DNA from: Endocalyx cinctus
Lineage: Eukaryota > Ascomycota > Sordariomycetes > Amphisphaeriales > Apiosporaceae
Reading direction: 5' to 3'
Length of the DNA stretch: 64,000 bases
Assembly: GCA_001600455.1 (NCBI GenBank)
Contig: BCKC01000007.1
Location: 108,161-172,160, forward strand
The notes below the pieces were generated by a model. That model was not told the origin of the DNA. It saw nothing but the letters and a program-made list of their open reading frames with translations, and did no database searches. The position numbers and the translations under genes were made by a program. This document shows, in pieces, positions 1 to 11,340 of the stretch; within the stretch, counting starts at the first letter, position 1; every line of letters starts with the position of its first letter.

Positions 1-1397
1 GAGAACCGTGGCTTCCTGGTAGGCTTAAAAGGAGTCTTGTACGTGTTTCCCATTATTTAATGTTTCGCGTGTAAGTAACTGATCATCGACCTAGGAATAC
101 GCTGGGATTCTTCGCTGCGGGCTGGATCGGATATGCTGGAAGCTTTGCCCAAGGTGATTTACAATGGAGAATCCCCCTAGCCACCCAGGGGCCTCCAGCT
201 CTTCTTCTCGCCATCCTCACGTTTTTCCTTCCGTACTCACCTCGCTGGTGTAAGTGTTACTCCCATATACTTTTTTCTGTTCTCCATTTCCATAATGATA
301 CGATATCATGTGATCATATACCAAACTTTATGGGTAATGGATAGTATGCTGACTTAGTGGGGGTATGGTGCCGTAGTGATACGAAAAGAACGATACGACG
401 AGGCCAAGAAGGTCATGTACTACTTACACGAACACCGTGGAGGGGAATTCATCGAGGCAGAATATGGAGAAATGTACGCCCAGGTTCAACTAGAAGCATC
501 TCGAACAAAGAACTCCCCCAACAAGTATGCGACCCTCTTCACTAGAAGGTACATTCGCCGCACGCTTCTCGGCTGCCTCATAGGTTAGTACTCTCTGTCT
601 CCGTTATCGTTCACTTGATGCTCGATTTTATACCCTATCATGAAATATTGTCTCATAAGAATGAAATTTTGCTAACACTGGCTATAGTGAACATGACAAA
701 GCTATCGGGGTCAAACGTCATCCAAAACTACCAGAGTCTCTCGTATGCGGCTTTGGGTTACAAAGGGCAAACCGTTCTGCTCATTTCTGCCTTGTACGGC
801 TTCATGGCAGTCATCGCCCAAATAATAAGTATTTTCACTATTGTCGACCACTGGCCACGTAGGAAGACCATTATCTGGGGTTACATAGGTCTCGCAACAA
901 GTCTCATCATCAGCACCGGTCTTTCTGCTGCCTTTCCTGACGGCCATAACCAGAACGGCTCTCGAGCAGGAGTGGCTTTCATCTTTATCTTTGCATTCAC
1001 TTATTCTTTCTTCTTCAACTCGATCGTCTGGGTCGTGGTATCGGAGATCTTCCCGCTCGAGTTGCGTGGCGCGGGCGTAGGTTTTTCTGTCTTCTCACAA
1101 GGGATCACGGCTATCTGGCTTTCTTTCGCAGCCTCTATCGCCTTCGATGCTATCACTTGGAAGTTTTACTTCGTCTTCATTGGTTGCAACATCTTCGCAG
1201 GCGTATGCTTCTACATTTGGCTCCCCGAGACCAACCAGCTTAGTTTGGAGGAGATCGCGGCCAAATTCGGAGATCCCATCGCAGAACCCACAGCTAAGAT
1301 GCTAGAAGAGAAGGGGGAGAAGGGAGATATAGTCGAGGTGGTCCATGATGATGAGAAGTCTCGTGGCTCATCCCCGTCCCACATAGAGCGAGTATAA
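1..1397 (+). CDS. MFS sugar porter (hexose-type transporter), 5' end outside window
   Basis: Plasma-membrane sugar transporter of the major facilitator superfamily. The visible part is about 369 residues, the C-terminal two thirds of a protein that is usually 500-550 aa. Exons read from GT-AG signals: <1-38, 95-249, 377-583, 688-1397. Introns 39-94, 250-376 and 584-687 all keep the frame, with branch-like CTGAT, CTGAC and CTAAC. The spliced frame shows the family marks: YSPRWLI after TM6, DHWPRRK (a D-R-x-GRR-like loop), VSEIFPLELRG, and PETNQLSLEEI after TM12. The first exon is truncated by the window, so the start and TM1-4 are not visible. It stands 1.2 kb upstream of a second transporter in the same direction and at the edge of a sugar-acid cluster. 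The substrate cannot be told from sequence. Confidence 0.9.
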
Positions 1398-2615
1398 GGC
1401 GATTTGGCCGGCACGGACCAAGAGAATGAAAGCCCAGAGGATATGAGTTTTCATTCAGCAAGAGATATAACTACGTCATTGTACTATATGTCCCACTTAC
1501 GGGGTTTCATGAAATAATTTTTCGGACACGAAAACGGAAATGGAATCGAAGTCCATGATGAGCATGGGGGTCATGTGAAGGCTTATGGAACAATAGTCCT
1601 TCATGTCTACTCACCGCCGAGAACTAGAGAGAACTTATCTATTGGGTTTAGGATACAATCAACGAACGCAGATTTACGCTTCTATTTTGAGGACCAAAAA
1701 AAAAGACCCTTCCATATCATATGAATACCGTTAGTTTTCTGGCTATTTTAGCAACCAACAACGTACGTGGGGGAGTGCTCAGCTCGAGTCACTACTTTTT
1801 TCTCTGTTTCTTTGGGAATGCTAGGTTGCCCTCGGTGATGTGATGTTATGATTCATGCCAGACAGACGATAGTGTACCAAGTGAACAGGGAATCGGAGCT
1901 TCTAACTGCAAGCTAAACTCATCCTGGCCCCTATGGGTAAGTCCTAGCGACGCGACGAATTGACCCACCAGCATCCACAACGAACGGAGATTGAGGACCG
2001 GTAAAAAGTTCAACCAGCAAGAAAGAATGTTGGAAAAGTCTATATTAACAAAAACCAGGGTCTAATCCACACTACTCGTCATATTCTCGGAATTTAGCAA
2101 ATGATAATCAAAAAGACGAGTACGCTATATAGTATGTGAAGACTACGCTATGTGAGCTATTCAAGCCCCTGAGAAGCTGCTAATTCCCCACCTAATGCTA
2201 ACCACGTTCTCGCCAATTATCTCATCTCCCTCGTATCAGTAGGTGGGGGTCAGAAACACGCGATGTGTATACCCCAACCACTCCTCATTATTAGATCATG
2301 GGGCTTACGGTTCCCCATGGGTTTTATCGAGTCTTGGAGCGGAGAAACGCTAGGTTACGTGATTAATTTCGTAGTGAGAAAATAAGCGGAGGAAAACAAT
2401 CCATAGCGTAATACTCAAGTATTATCTTGGTGAAAAAGGTTGAAATTTCTAGTTGAAGGAGAATAGAATAAATAGGCTCTTCATTCAGCAAGTAGGTTCT
2501 CGTTCTTTTTTTTTTTCTTTTTTTAACCGTTGCTACTGAACCATCTTTTTATTCTCTTTTCCTTGGGCAGCTTAGTGGTTCGGCGTCACACTACATTATT
2601 TTCAAGAAAGTCACC
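1398..2615. promoter_or_regulatory. Intergenic between two transporters, one CGTGGGG site
   Basis: No gene recognised. It contains the sugar porter 3' UTR and the promoter of the ACS permease. One TACGTGGGGG element lies at 1764-1773, with a T/A-rich stretch and a poly-T run at about 2505-2524 just before the permease ATG. The GTGGGG core matches the published CreA consensus SYGGRG; binding is inferred. Confidence 0.45.
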
Positions 2616-4294
2616 ATGGCGGACGTTGAACGTAACACAGGAACACTAAAAGATCCTGAAAAGATGGACAATCTTTCCGAACAGGTCGAGAACGTCAAGG
2701 TGGACAACGTGGAACATGTTGGCGCACTCTCGATGCCAGCAAGTCTTGCAGCACTCAACGAAGCTGAATATAATAGCCTGGGTCGCAAGGCAACCTTGAA
2801 GATGGACATGATCATTATGCCAATCATAACTATCATGTATATCTTGAACTATCTCGATCGCCAGAATATTGCTTCCGCCAAATTAGCCAATCTTGATCAG
2901 GATCTAGGCCTTAGCACGGTTCAATACCAAACCGCCGTCAGGTAAGGGACTTCGTAAGCCGAATAACTGAGGAAAGGAAGAAATTCGACTGACTTCTATT
3001 GTCGCAGTATCCTTTTCGTCGGCTACATCACTGCCCAAGTCCCGAGTAACATGATTGTCGGAAAAATAACCAAGCCCGGAGTCTACATCTGTGGCGGTAT
3101 GGCCGCTTGGGGCGTCATTTCAGCCCTTATGTCCGTCGTCCACAGCTTTGCTGGCTTGTTGTCCGCGCGGATCTTCCTAGGTGTGGTCGAGGCTATATTT
3201 TTCCCCGGTGCTATATACTTCCTTAGCTTGTTTTATAACCGAAAGCAAATGGCTTTACGCACTGCCATCTTATATTCCGGATCTCAGCTCGGTAATGCGT
3301 TCGGCGGTTTATTCGCCATCGGCGTCCTGCAACTCGACGGACGCTATGGACTAGATGGATGGCGATGGGTATGTCACTCACTATACTCCTTTAACCCCCT
3401 CCTATCCACCCATGTTATCATATTGTACTGGTACCGGTATCCGCTAACATAATTTTCTCGTAGCTGTTCCTTGTCGAAGGTGTTCTCACCACCGGTCTCG
3501 CCATCACCTTTGCCTTCATTCTGCCCAATTCCAACAAGAAAATCATAGGATTGTCTGAGATCGAATGCGAATATGTACAGTGGAATTTCATCAAGGATCA
3601 GGGTCAACAGGACAATTCCAACGAGATCAGTGCCCTCAAGGGCCTCACAATGGCTGTCCAGGACCCCAAGACGTGGTTACTTATGGGTATTCTATATGCA
3701 ACGTACATTGTAGGTGCGGTTGTCAACTTCTTCCCATCCGTTGTCGGCGGACTCGGCTACGATCGTAATACCACCTACCTCCTTACCGCTCCTCCATTCA
3801 TCCTATGCGTAGTATGCATGCTGGTTAACGGATGGCACTCGGACAAGAAGCAAGAGCGCTTTCTCCATATTGTCGTCCCCTTGCTGATTACTCTCGCTGC
3901 CAACGTCATCGCCGTCTCTTCTCTCAATATCGCGGCTCGATATATTGCCATGCTTCTACTACCTGGATCCTTCTACGCATCCGCCGTAGTTACCCTATCC
4001 TGGATCACTGGCAGCTTGTCTCAGCCCGCAGCCAAGAGGGCTTCTGCAATCGCTTTTATCAATGCTATTTGCAATACACCTAATATCTGGGGAAGCTACA
4101 TATATATCGGGGCTCCTCGATATATACTCGCGTTTATTATCAACATTGGCGCTACTGGGCTGGCTATTGGGTTTGCCCTTCTCACGGTTATGTATTTGAA
4201 GCGCCAGAATGCCAAGATCGCACGTGGGCAGCCAACCGGAAAGAACGGCCCTACCCCTTCGCAGGTCGCTGCAGGATTCAAGTATACCCTTTAG
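2616..4294 (+). CDS. MFS transporter, ACS (anion:cation symporter) family, allantoate/nicotinate-permease-like
   Basis: Predicted 505-aa plasma-membrane carrier for an organic anion. Exons 2616-2941, 3008-3368 and 3464-4294; introns 2942-3007 (66 bp) and 3369-3463 (95 bp, CTAAC branch). About 70 hydrophilic residues precede TM1. The ACS hallmark is clear: MYILNYLDRQNIASAKL at the end of TM1, then ITAQVPSNM in TM2, and RIFLGVVEAIFFPG and YNRKQMALR in the N half. The family includes fungal Dal5, Tna1 and similar permeases, and bacterial hexonate carriers such as DgoT. The start ATG has a purine context (ACCATGG). Because a DgoD-like dehydratase lies 13 kb away in the same cluster, a sugar-acid substrate is a reasonable inference. 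Nicotinate, allantoate or tartrate are alternatives. Confidence 0.92.
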
Positions 4295-4636
4295 ACGGAA
4301 TTTGGAGGATAAAACTTGGCCCCGAATTATGATGTAGATGAACTATGTTTAGTTTATATATCTGAATGACAACTTATTTTGAAGTTATGAAGCTACCTAT
4401 CGCCGCAACGTGAGATAATACATTATCAATGAAGATACCATCTCTCAAAGTCTCTTTAGATGTCACTCTCCTCTTTCTCAAATCCATATTCACGGTTAGA
4501 ATAAATGATCATCGCATGAAAAGATTTATACATGAAAGCCTAGCTACTAAATCTCTGAAATATGAAAGTATTCCACTTATCCCTTGTTTTTATCCGACGA
4601 GTCATATTTGAAAGAAATACCCGGTTCAACTAGTAT

Positions 4637-5542
4637 TTAGTTCTGAGCTGAGGGTGAACGTGATCCTTCTCTTCGGCCCCATTCTCTAGCAGCCTTAGCC
4701 ACTTGCAAGGCCGCCTCTTCGATCCTCTTGGCTTTAGTTAACGCGTTCTGCTCATTTCTCTGTTCAAGACTGTTCACGGGCTTCATCTGTTCTATTAACT
4801 TCAGGACGATCATGTAGTCCTCCTTCTTTGGCCTAGTACTAGCCTCGGGTCCTCCACTACTTCCAGGTTTTCGGGTAACATTATCATTATGCTCAGGAGT
4901 TGTGCGATTAGAGGATGGGGTGTGACGAAGTCTAGCTCTGTGGTTTATTTGACACTGCCCACGCACGCCATCATATAAACAGTTGCTGCAAGTGTTTCCA
5001 TCTCCGACGTACGGCACCCCCACGCACTCTGGTGAGACGCCGTTACCTTCTCTGCAATGATTGCATTGTCCCTCGGTACCCAACGATTCTCCTCTCTCGT
5101 ACATCATGATAGCTTCAACCACTCGGAGCTTTCGTAGGTTGGGTTTTTCTCTCGAACTTCGCCGTCTCCAAGCTCTGCGAATGGGCAAATGTCCTAGCTG
5201 TCTGATGACCTCGGTCTTCGGAATGCCTGGTGGCGGGAGACACATGGTGTCATAGACATAATTCCACACTTCTGGTACCTTTTTGGATTCTTCAAAGTCT
5301 TTTCTGAGTAGTTCGGCAGCTTCCCAATATCTCCCTCTCATATCGTAACCTTCCGGGCTCTCATGCGGTGCCCTAGGAGGTCTCGGAGGGCATCTTGGCG
5401 CGCGCGACCGATCACTCGTCTTAGCGCTATCACACCCATCAATTCTAGAATCACCGATATCAGGTGCATGCCTCTCTGGGAAAGACTCTTCTTGTTCGAT
5501 GCGCCGAAACGTCATGTAGGCTAAATATATGTCGTGCTCCAT
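4637..5542 (-). CDS. Cysteine-rich DUF3716-type protein
   Basis: Single-exon frame of 301 residues. I chose the ATG at 5542 rather than the TTG one codon upstream. The middle carries a cysteine cluster of the DUF3716 kind: GQCNHCREG, then PECVGVPY, then TCSNCLYDG and GQCQI, spaced like a small zinc-binding module common in filamentous ascomycetes. The N-terminal part is Pro/Arg-rich and the C-terminal part is a charged helix (KRIEEAALQVAKAAREW). Function is unknown; such modules are often assumed to bind nucleic acid or protein. It lies inside the sugar-acid cluster, so a regulatory role is conceivable but unsupported. It is not a Zn2Cys6 domain. Confidence 0.75.
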   Translation of the reverse strand: MEHDIYLAYMTFRRIEQEESFPERHAPDIGDSRIDGCDSAKTSDRSRAPRCPPRPPRAPHESPEGYDMRGRYWEAAELLRKDFEESKKVPEVWNYVYDTMCLPPPGIPKTEVIRQLGHLPIRRAWRRRSSREKPNLRKLRVVEAIMMYERGESLGTEGQCNHCREGNGVSPECVGVPYVGDGNTCSNCLYDGVRGQCQINHRARLRHTPSSNRTTPEHNDNVTRKPGSSGGPEASTRPKKEDYMIVLKLIEQMKPVNSLEQRNEQNALTKAKRIEEAALQVAKAAREWGRREGSRSPSAQN

Positions 5543-8097
5543 CAAAATATGACCTATGCAAGCTTGCCGGGGATGGCAGCTTTTCTCAAGGAGAACAAGG
5601 TGTGATAGGTCTAGATAGAACCATAAGATGTATTAGGGAAACGAAAACGAAAATATTTTCACCGAATTGAATGGGAAAAAGAAAAGAAAACATGTAACCC
5701 GCATTATCGTCAGAAATCGTGAATTTGCAAGCCATTATAACGAATCTAAATCCATTTCCCCCTCTCTTGGGCTCTCGTTTTCGATCTCTATTCCTATCCC
5801 CATACGAATCCCCATCTCTTCGTGGGGCTTTGGAGAAGAAAAAAAGATAGGAAGGATAAATTTAGTGATATTTTACGTACAGGAAACTAACAATGTGCAT
5901 CCAATTCTGACAGTGAATAAGTAGTGCTTGTTACTTACATGGATGCCACTTTCAAAAATGATCTGGTTGAGAGGATGAGGAAATTCAAATGTTATTTCTA
6001 GTAATTATCTTCTCTCGCACATTTCAGGTTGTGGTTACATATCATCCACGAGATGTCTTGTATGTTTTGAGGGAGGTTCAAATGAATGAATGAATAAATA
6101 ACATAAGAGGGCTGCTACCGGATAATCCAGGGCGCCAAGCTACAGTGCCAGAACCTTTCAAAGATATGATGAATCCACAATCGAACCCTTGTTCTAATCA
6201 GTAGATTACAGTAGATTACCAAAAGCAGAAGCTTGATCCGTGTAAATTTGTGCCCTTTTCTTTGGGTGAATGGCTACAGACCGCTTCAACAGCACCAATG
6301 AACTTCGCCCCGTGGGGGAATAGCCAAGACTCACAAGGATCCAGACTTGCAGGTTGTACGAGAAAGCCGCAAATGCACATCATTTTACTCTCAGGTTATT
6401 CTGACACTACAACGATTAGTACGGCTGCGTGTCGTATCTTGATATGTACGAACTCATGCACGTACAGATGTCTGTATGTAAGTTTTCGTGTATCCCACCC
6501 TGTGCTTGAATAGATAACTTAAGTAGATGAGGCGGGCGTCGCCTTTGAGAGATGAACCGTACTTTTTTTTTTCTGTCCCCACAGCGGAGAGGAATCTAGG
6601 ATCTGGGGGTCTTTCGCGGGGAATACTAGGTTACCAAACACCGGAACCTTTTTGCGTTATTCGGGTCACCAGATAATACGTTTAAGTAGGGTTATCTCTT
6701 GAAACAGCTTATTGATTTTATATATAGGTTGGTGTATTTCCTACGATAATGACAGGGGGTAGAAATCAATCTCGAATATGAAGAGAGAGAAAAATAGTCG
6801 TTTCTCGCCATCTAGATGATGTACAAATCACATCATTGACAGAGTTGTGAAGGTACTACTACTATATCATTACGCCTACTGACTCTAGATGATGCTAGGT
6901 AATTATCAGGATGGACTTAACTATACGTAGTCTTACGAATTTATCGATTTAGGTATCAATAAGCATGACTGAGTTTCACAATCATGTCATTCGAAGCTTT
7001 GCAGGCTTACAATTCTCTAGATGACCCAGGTCATCCTGGCTTATATCAAGCGCCTCTTTGTCTCCCCCTCCTCTCTCAAGATTAATTTGTGTTCACGAAA
7101 TATCTGCGTGATCGGATAAATAAATGCGACGTCGGACAGTGATACTAGCCAAACTTTTCGGTTTTGGCTTTTAACAAGTGGAGCAGTATGCTACGAGAAT
7201 GATTGTCCGAATACAGAGTACGTACTTAGATGTTAATCAAGTCTAGATTGGTTAAATTTTAGTATTCCATGAAAAGGTTGAGGCGGAAAAGAGGAAAAAA
7301 AAAAGAGGATACATTTTATGTAGGTTTAGTTTAGCAGATACAACCATACAACCCACCATGCTACGTGGGGGTGAACTGTCTAGGGCATCCCCTCTTACCG
7401 TCTTATATCTAACGTAACTACAACAGGATAGCGTAGTCATGATGACCCTCAATAACATGATGCCTACACATGTACTGTACACATATCCGTGGACCTACAC
7501 TTAAATAGCTTGATAATATTCTACGTGGGGGAACTTGTGCGGGGAGATTTTTGTAGAAGGTCCTTCTGTTGCCTTTCCCTTGTTCAATCTCGCCTGTCAT
7601 CCTCTTCCTAAAGTTCAGTTCGGAACTTCTGTGGATACTCAACCTCCAATCATCTATGTATACAATATTGGCGGGCGTCTAAGTTTAGATGACTGACTGA
7701 CTAGTCATGTAAACGAATACATAGGTAACCTGGCAGTAACTTCCATACACAGAGTAAAACAGAAAGATAACAAACCTGATAAACGGGGAGGGGTTTTCGG
7801 CTCTACATTCTTTTTTATATACCTTACATTGGATCCCTTCTTATCCATTGACTTCTCACGCGCCTCGCGGTTCGTTCCATATAACTCCACCAAGTTCTCC
7901 ATCCCACTTTACATACCTAGCATATACCCTCCAACCCCTAAGAAAAAATCTTATTTATTTATTTCAGGGCCACTTCTACTTTTGTGGGAAACACATACAT
8001 CAATAAACCTCTTATCAAGAATTCATTCTTTCTCTTCCCTTATCAATAACTTCAAATTCTCTTCATACTCGAAACCCAAAACCAGTTCATATCAATC
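5543..8097. promoter_or_regulatory. 2.5-kb intergenic with four CGTGGGG elements
   Basis: Divergent region between the DUF3716 gene (minus) and the aldolase (plus). No gene recognised; short open frames here lack domain features. CGTGGGG occurs at 5821-5827, 6311-6317, 7364-7370 and 7524-7530, the last two both as CTACGTGGGGG about 160 bp apart and 570-730 bp upstream of the aldolase ATG. The 5' leader just before 8098 is C/T- and A-rich, as in fungal leaders. Confidence 0.5.
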
Positions 8098-9057
8098 ATG
8101 GGTAGTCTTGTAAGCAACGGAAGCTCTGGGGCTTCTGCCTCATCTAGCCTCGCACCCGGATTCTACGTTCCTACCGTCGCTTTCTTCACCCCCCAGGACA
8201 CGGTCGATGAGAAGACGACGACGGAGCACGCCATTCGTCTGGCCAAGGCCGGCGTCGCCGGTATCGTCACTCACGGCTCGAACGGTGAGGCCGTGCACCT
8301 CGACCACGAAGAGCGCATTCTCATCACGCAGTTGACGAGAAAGGCGCTCGACGGCGCCGGGTTCCCGTCCATGCCTCTCATCGTCGGGTGCGGGGCCCAA
8401 AGCACGCGCGAGACGATCCAGCTCTGCAAGGAAGCCGCCTCGGCCGGCGGCACGCACACGTTGATCCTACCGCCCGCCTATTACGGAGGACTCCTCTCCA
8501 AAGATCTCATCATCGCTCACTTCCGGGCCGTCGCCGACGCCTCCCCCATACCCGTCCTCATCTACAACTTCCCGGCGGCCTGCGGCGGGCTCGACCTCAG
8601 CTCCGACGTGATCATCACCCTCTCCCAGCACCCCAACATCCGCGGCGTCAAGCTCACCTGCGGTAACACGGGCAAGCTCGCGCGCGTGGCCGCCGCGACC
8701 GCCGGCACGAGCTTCCGGACCTTCGGCGGTAGCGCCGACTTCACCGTACAGACTCTCGCGGTCGGCGGTCACGGCATCATCGGCGGGCTCGGTAACATCT
8801 CCCCCAAGGCCTGCGTCGAGGTCATGAAGCTGTGGGAGGCCGGCAAATCCGAGAAGGCCCAGAGCCTCCAGGCTATCGTGGCGAGGGGTGACTGGACCGC
8901 CATCCAGGGTGGCTTCATCTCCGTCAAGGTTGGTTTACAAAAGTATTACGGCTACGGCGGAGTTCCCAGACTGCCCTGCAGCTTACCTGCAGGACCCCAA
9001 TTAGCGGAGCAGGAGAAAGGATTTGCTGAGTTGATGGAAGCGGAGAAGGCATTGTAG
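8098..9057 (+). CDS. DHDPS-family 2-keto-3-deoxy-sugar-acid aldolase (GaaC/HOGA-like)
   Basis: Single-exon, 319-aa class I aldolase of the dihydrodipicolinate synthase / N-acetylneuraminate lyase family. Key positions are visible: HGSNGE at 59-64 (the pyruvate-binding GTTGE-like loop), the catalytic Tyr156 in LIYNFP, and the Schiff-base Lys185 in RGVKLTCG. The C-terminus LQKYYGYGGVPR resembles eukaryotic HOGA/GaaC proteins. The family cleaves 2-keto-3-deoxy acids to pyruvate and an aldehyde. Next to a DgoD-like dehydratase and a triose kinase, the likely products are pyruvate and glyceraldehyde. Hydroxy-oxoglutarate or L-galactonate-derived substrates are alternatives. Third codon positions are strongly G/C in the body of the gene. 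It converges on the kinase gene with only 299 bp between stop codons. Confidence 0.92.
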   Translation: MGSLVSNGSSGASASSSLAPGFYVPTVAFFTPQDTVDEKTTTEHAIRLAKAGVAGIVTHGSNGEAVHLDHEERILITQLTRKALDGAGFPSMPLIVGCGAQSTRETIQLCKEAASAGGTHTLILPPAYYGGLLSKDLIIAHFRAVADASPIPVLIYNFPAACGGLDLSSDVIITLSQHPNIRGVKLTCGNTGKLARVAAATAGTSFRTFGGSADFTVQTLAVGGHGIIGGLGNISPKACVEVMKLWEAGKSEKAQSLQAIVARGDWTAIQGGFISVKVGLQKYYGYGGVPRLPCSLPAGPQLAEQEKGFAELMEAEKAL

Positions 9058-9356
9058 TGAACGAAGACCAAGAAAACGAGCCACATTTTTTTTTTACCAT
9101 ATTTTATCAAAGCATGATTTGTTATGTATATAATTACCTAATAGACACTCAGTGTCTAAATCAATCATAGAAAATGATCTTGACCCTAAGGAACGTAAAG
9201 TGTGTTTAATTGACTAAGTTATTATAAGTGTCTATTTCTGATAGGATTATTTAAAAATATTTATAAGTTCCTCGGCTTCTATGATAGACCAGTAAGATTT
9301 AATTTACTATCGCTGAGATTTTATTGCAGGTATCTATGAAAAAAAAAAATAACTTT

Positions 9357-11340
9357 TTACTGTCCTGCAAGTCCCTGCAGGAATTTCAACAATCCGTACG
9401 CACCTGGATCAGGGCAGTTCTTCCATTCCTCACCTCCCACGTAAACCGAACGACCTAAGCTCGCCTCCATACCTTTCGTGCTTTCGCATCCTTTCTGGGC
9501 TGCCTCGACAGCTTTAGTTAGACTTCCAGAAGACTTAAACTCTTCAATAAAAGGTTGCAAGGTATCTACGACGGTACGGTCACCGGGCTTGGCGGGTGTG
9601 TATCTTCCCAACGTCTTCAACGCACCAACCAAGGCGGTTCCCCAAACGGCCGTGGTGGCCGGGGAGGATTGCTTCGAGTCTTGTTCGCGAAGCGCGTGGG
9701 CGATCGCGTTTATGAAGATGGCGTATAAGGCTCCAGATGTGCCGTCCATACTCTTCTCTACGACATGCGCGATGCTGGTGACCAGCTGAACCGCGTCGTT
9801 TGAAGAGGACGCCAGGATGTGAGATAGAACAGCTTCGGCTCCAGTCTTGAGACATAATCCACAGTCGCCATCTCCGACAAGAGTGTCATATTTGGTCACT
9901 TCGGGCTCGGCATCAATCATGTTCTTCAGTGCTTTGCTGAGCACTTGTTGAACTTGGGCAGGATCGACTAGAATGGGAATTAGTAAGAGCTAACTGACAA
10001 GCGGAGGAAAAGAAATTGCCCAATCTGTTGACTTACCTTGGAGATTGCTTCGCACCTCTTGCTCGCCTAATTGAGCGCTATCCGTGGTGATAGCGCCCTT
10101 AGTCTGCCTAGCCCAGTTTTGGGCTGGCGCAGCCGGTAGCCATCCACTTGCGGCGGCCGGCGCATCCAAAAGTTCGACAAATCTGTTATCAGCCACTTTC
10201 AATAAAGTAGCACTGAATCCGATTCCATTCAAACTGGACATGTAAGTGCCGCAGAGTACCCGAACCGGCGCGATGCCGTATGCCTCGGATAGCTGATTGA
10301 TCAGCTCCATAGTAACGGCGCCTAGCTCTAAATTACTAAGGGCACCAAGGTTGTTCACCATTAGTATAACCGGCTCGCCACTCTTGATGCTGATGAATCC
10401 TCTGTCGCTGTCCGTAGTATCGAGAAGTTGCTTCAACAGACTCTGTATCAGACCAGGGAGGTTCGTCTTAACGCGACCAAATCCTTCTTCATTATGGATA
10501 CCCATGCCAATCTCGATCTCGTCGTTGCCATCCAGTTCGTCTGTTGAGACAGCTCGACCAGGTACATGAACGTGCGCCAACGACGCGCCGACAGTGGCAA
10601 CATTCTCGGAAGCGAGAGACGCGAGCTTGGTGACTTCTTCAAGAGAAGCGCTGCAATCCAGTCGTTAGTTCCCAAATTAACCCCCACGTTAAACATTATT
10701 GTAAAAAAAAAAAAAAACGCTTACCCCTTAGCAGCCAGAGCACCCGCAAGCTTTTGCACCAATACCGTTCCCGCCAGACCTCTGCGTCCGATCCTACCAC
10801 TCCTGGACCTGCCCACACCGACGTCGTCACCAACGACTAGCAATTCTGCCTTCAATCCCTGAGCTCTTGCCTTCTCAAGCGCCATACCGAAATGGAGCTT
10901 ATCACCCGTATAGTTCATAATAATGACCAATATGCCCCTCTGCGGCTGGGCAGCGCCGAGACGCATGATACAATTGTAGACCTGGTCGGCGCTAGGAGAG
11001 GCGAAAATGGAACCGGCGACGGCGGCGGAGAGGAAGCCCTCGCCTACGAAACCGGCGAAAGACGGTTCGTGGCCAGAGCCTCCTCCAGATATGACGGCAA
11101 CGTTAGAGGCGGATAAAGCATCTTGGAAGAATACGGTCTTGTTGGATAAATCGAAGGTGACGAGGGGGTTGGTCACGGTCAGGGAGCTCAGGGCGGCATG
11201 GACCAGAGCCAAAGGGTCGTCGCTAAGATGTTTTGCTATATAGAAGTTACCGTGAGCACTTGATACAGCGAGGATAAGATCGTGTTACATGATAGAACGG
11301 GAGGGAGAGACAGTATAATGATGGAGGGCTTACAAGACAT
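9357..11340 (-). CDS. Dihydroxyacetone/glyceraldehyde kinase (DhaK-DhaL fusion)
   Basis: ATP-dependent triose kinase, 580 aa, typical of eukaryotic DAK. Exons in transcript order: 11340-11334, 11235-10725, 10650-10037, 9967-9357; introns of 98, 74 and 69 bp. The first exon is only 7 nt (ATGTCTT). Splicing it to the acceptor at 11236 gives MSSKHLSDDP, the canonical DAK N-terminus. The DhaK part shows GGGSGHEPS and the substrate-binding His225 in GMGIHNEEG. The DhaL part shows VGDGDCG (Mg-ATP aspartates) and SMDGTSGALY. It phosphorylates dihydroxyacetone and often D-glyceraldehyde, so it would close the route from the aldolase to glycolysis. It shares a 2-kb divergent promoter with the KduD-like SDR. 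A CGTGGGG element lies inside its second intron. Confidence 0.94.
10682..10688 (-). promoter_or_regulatory. CGTGGGG element inside kinase intron
   Basis: CCCCACG on the plus strand, within intron 2 (10724-10651) of the DAK gene. Same heptamer as in the cluster's promoters. Confidence 0.35.
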
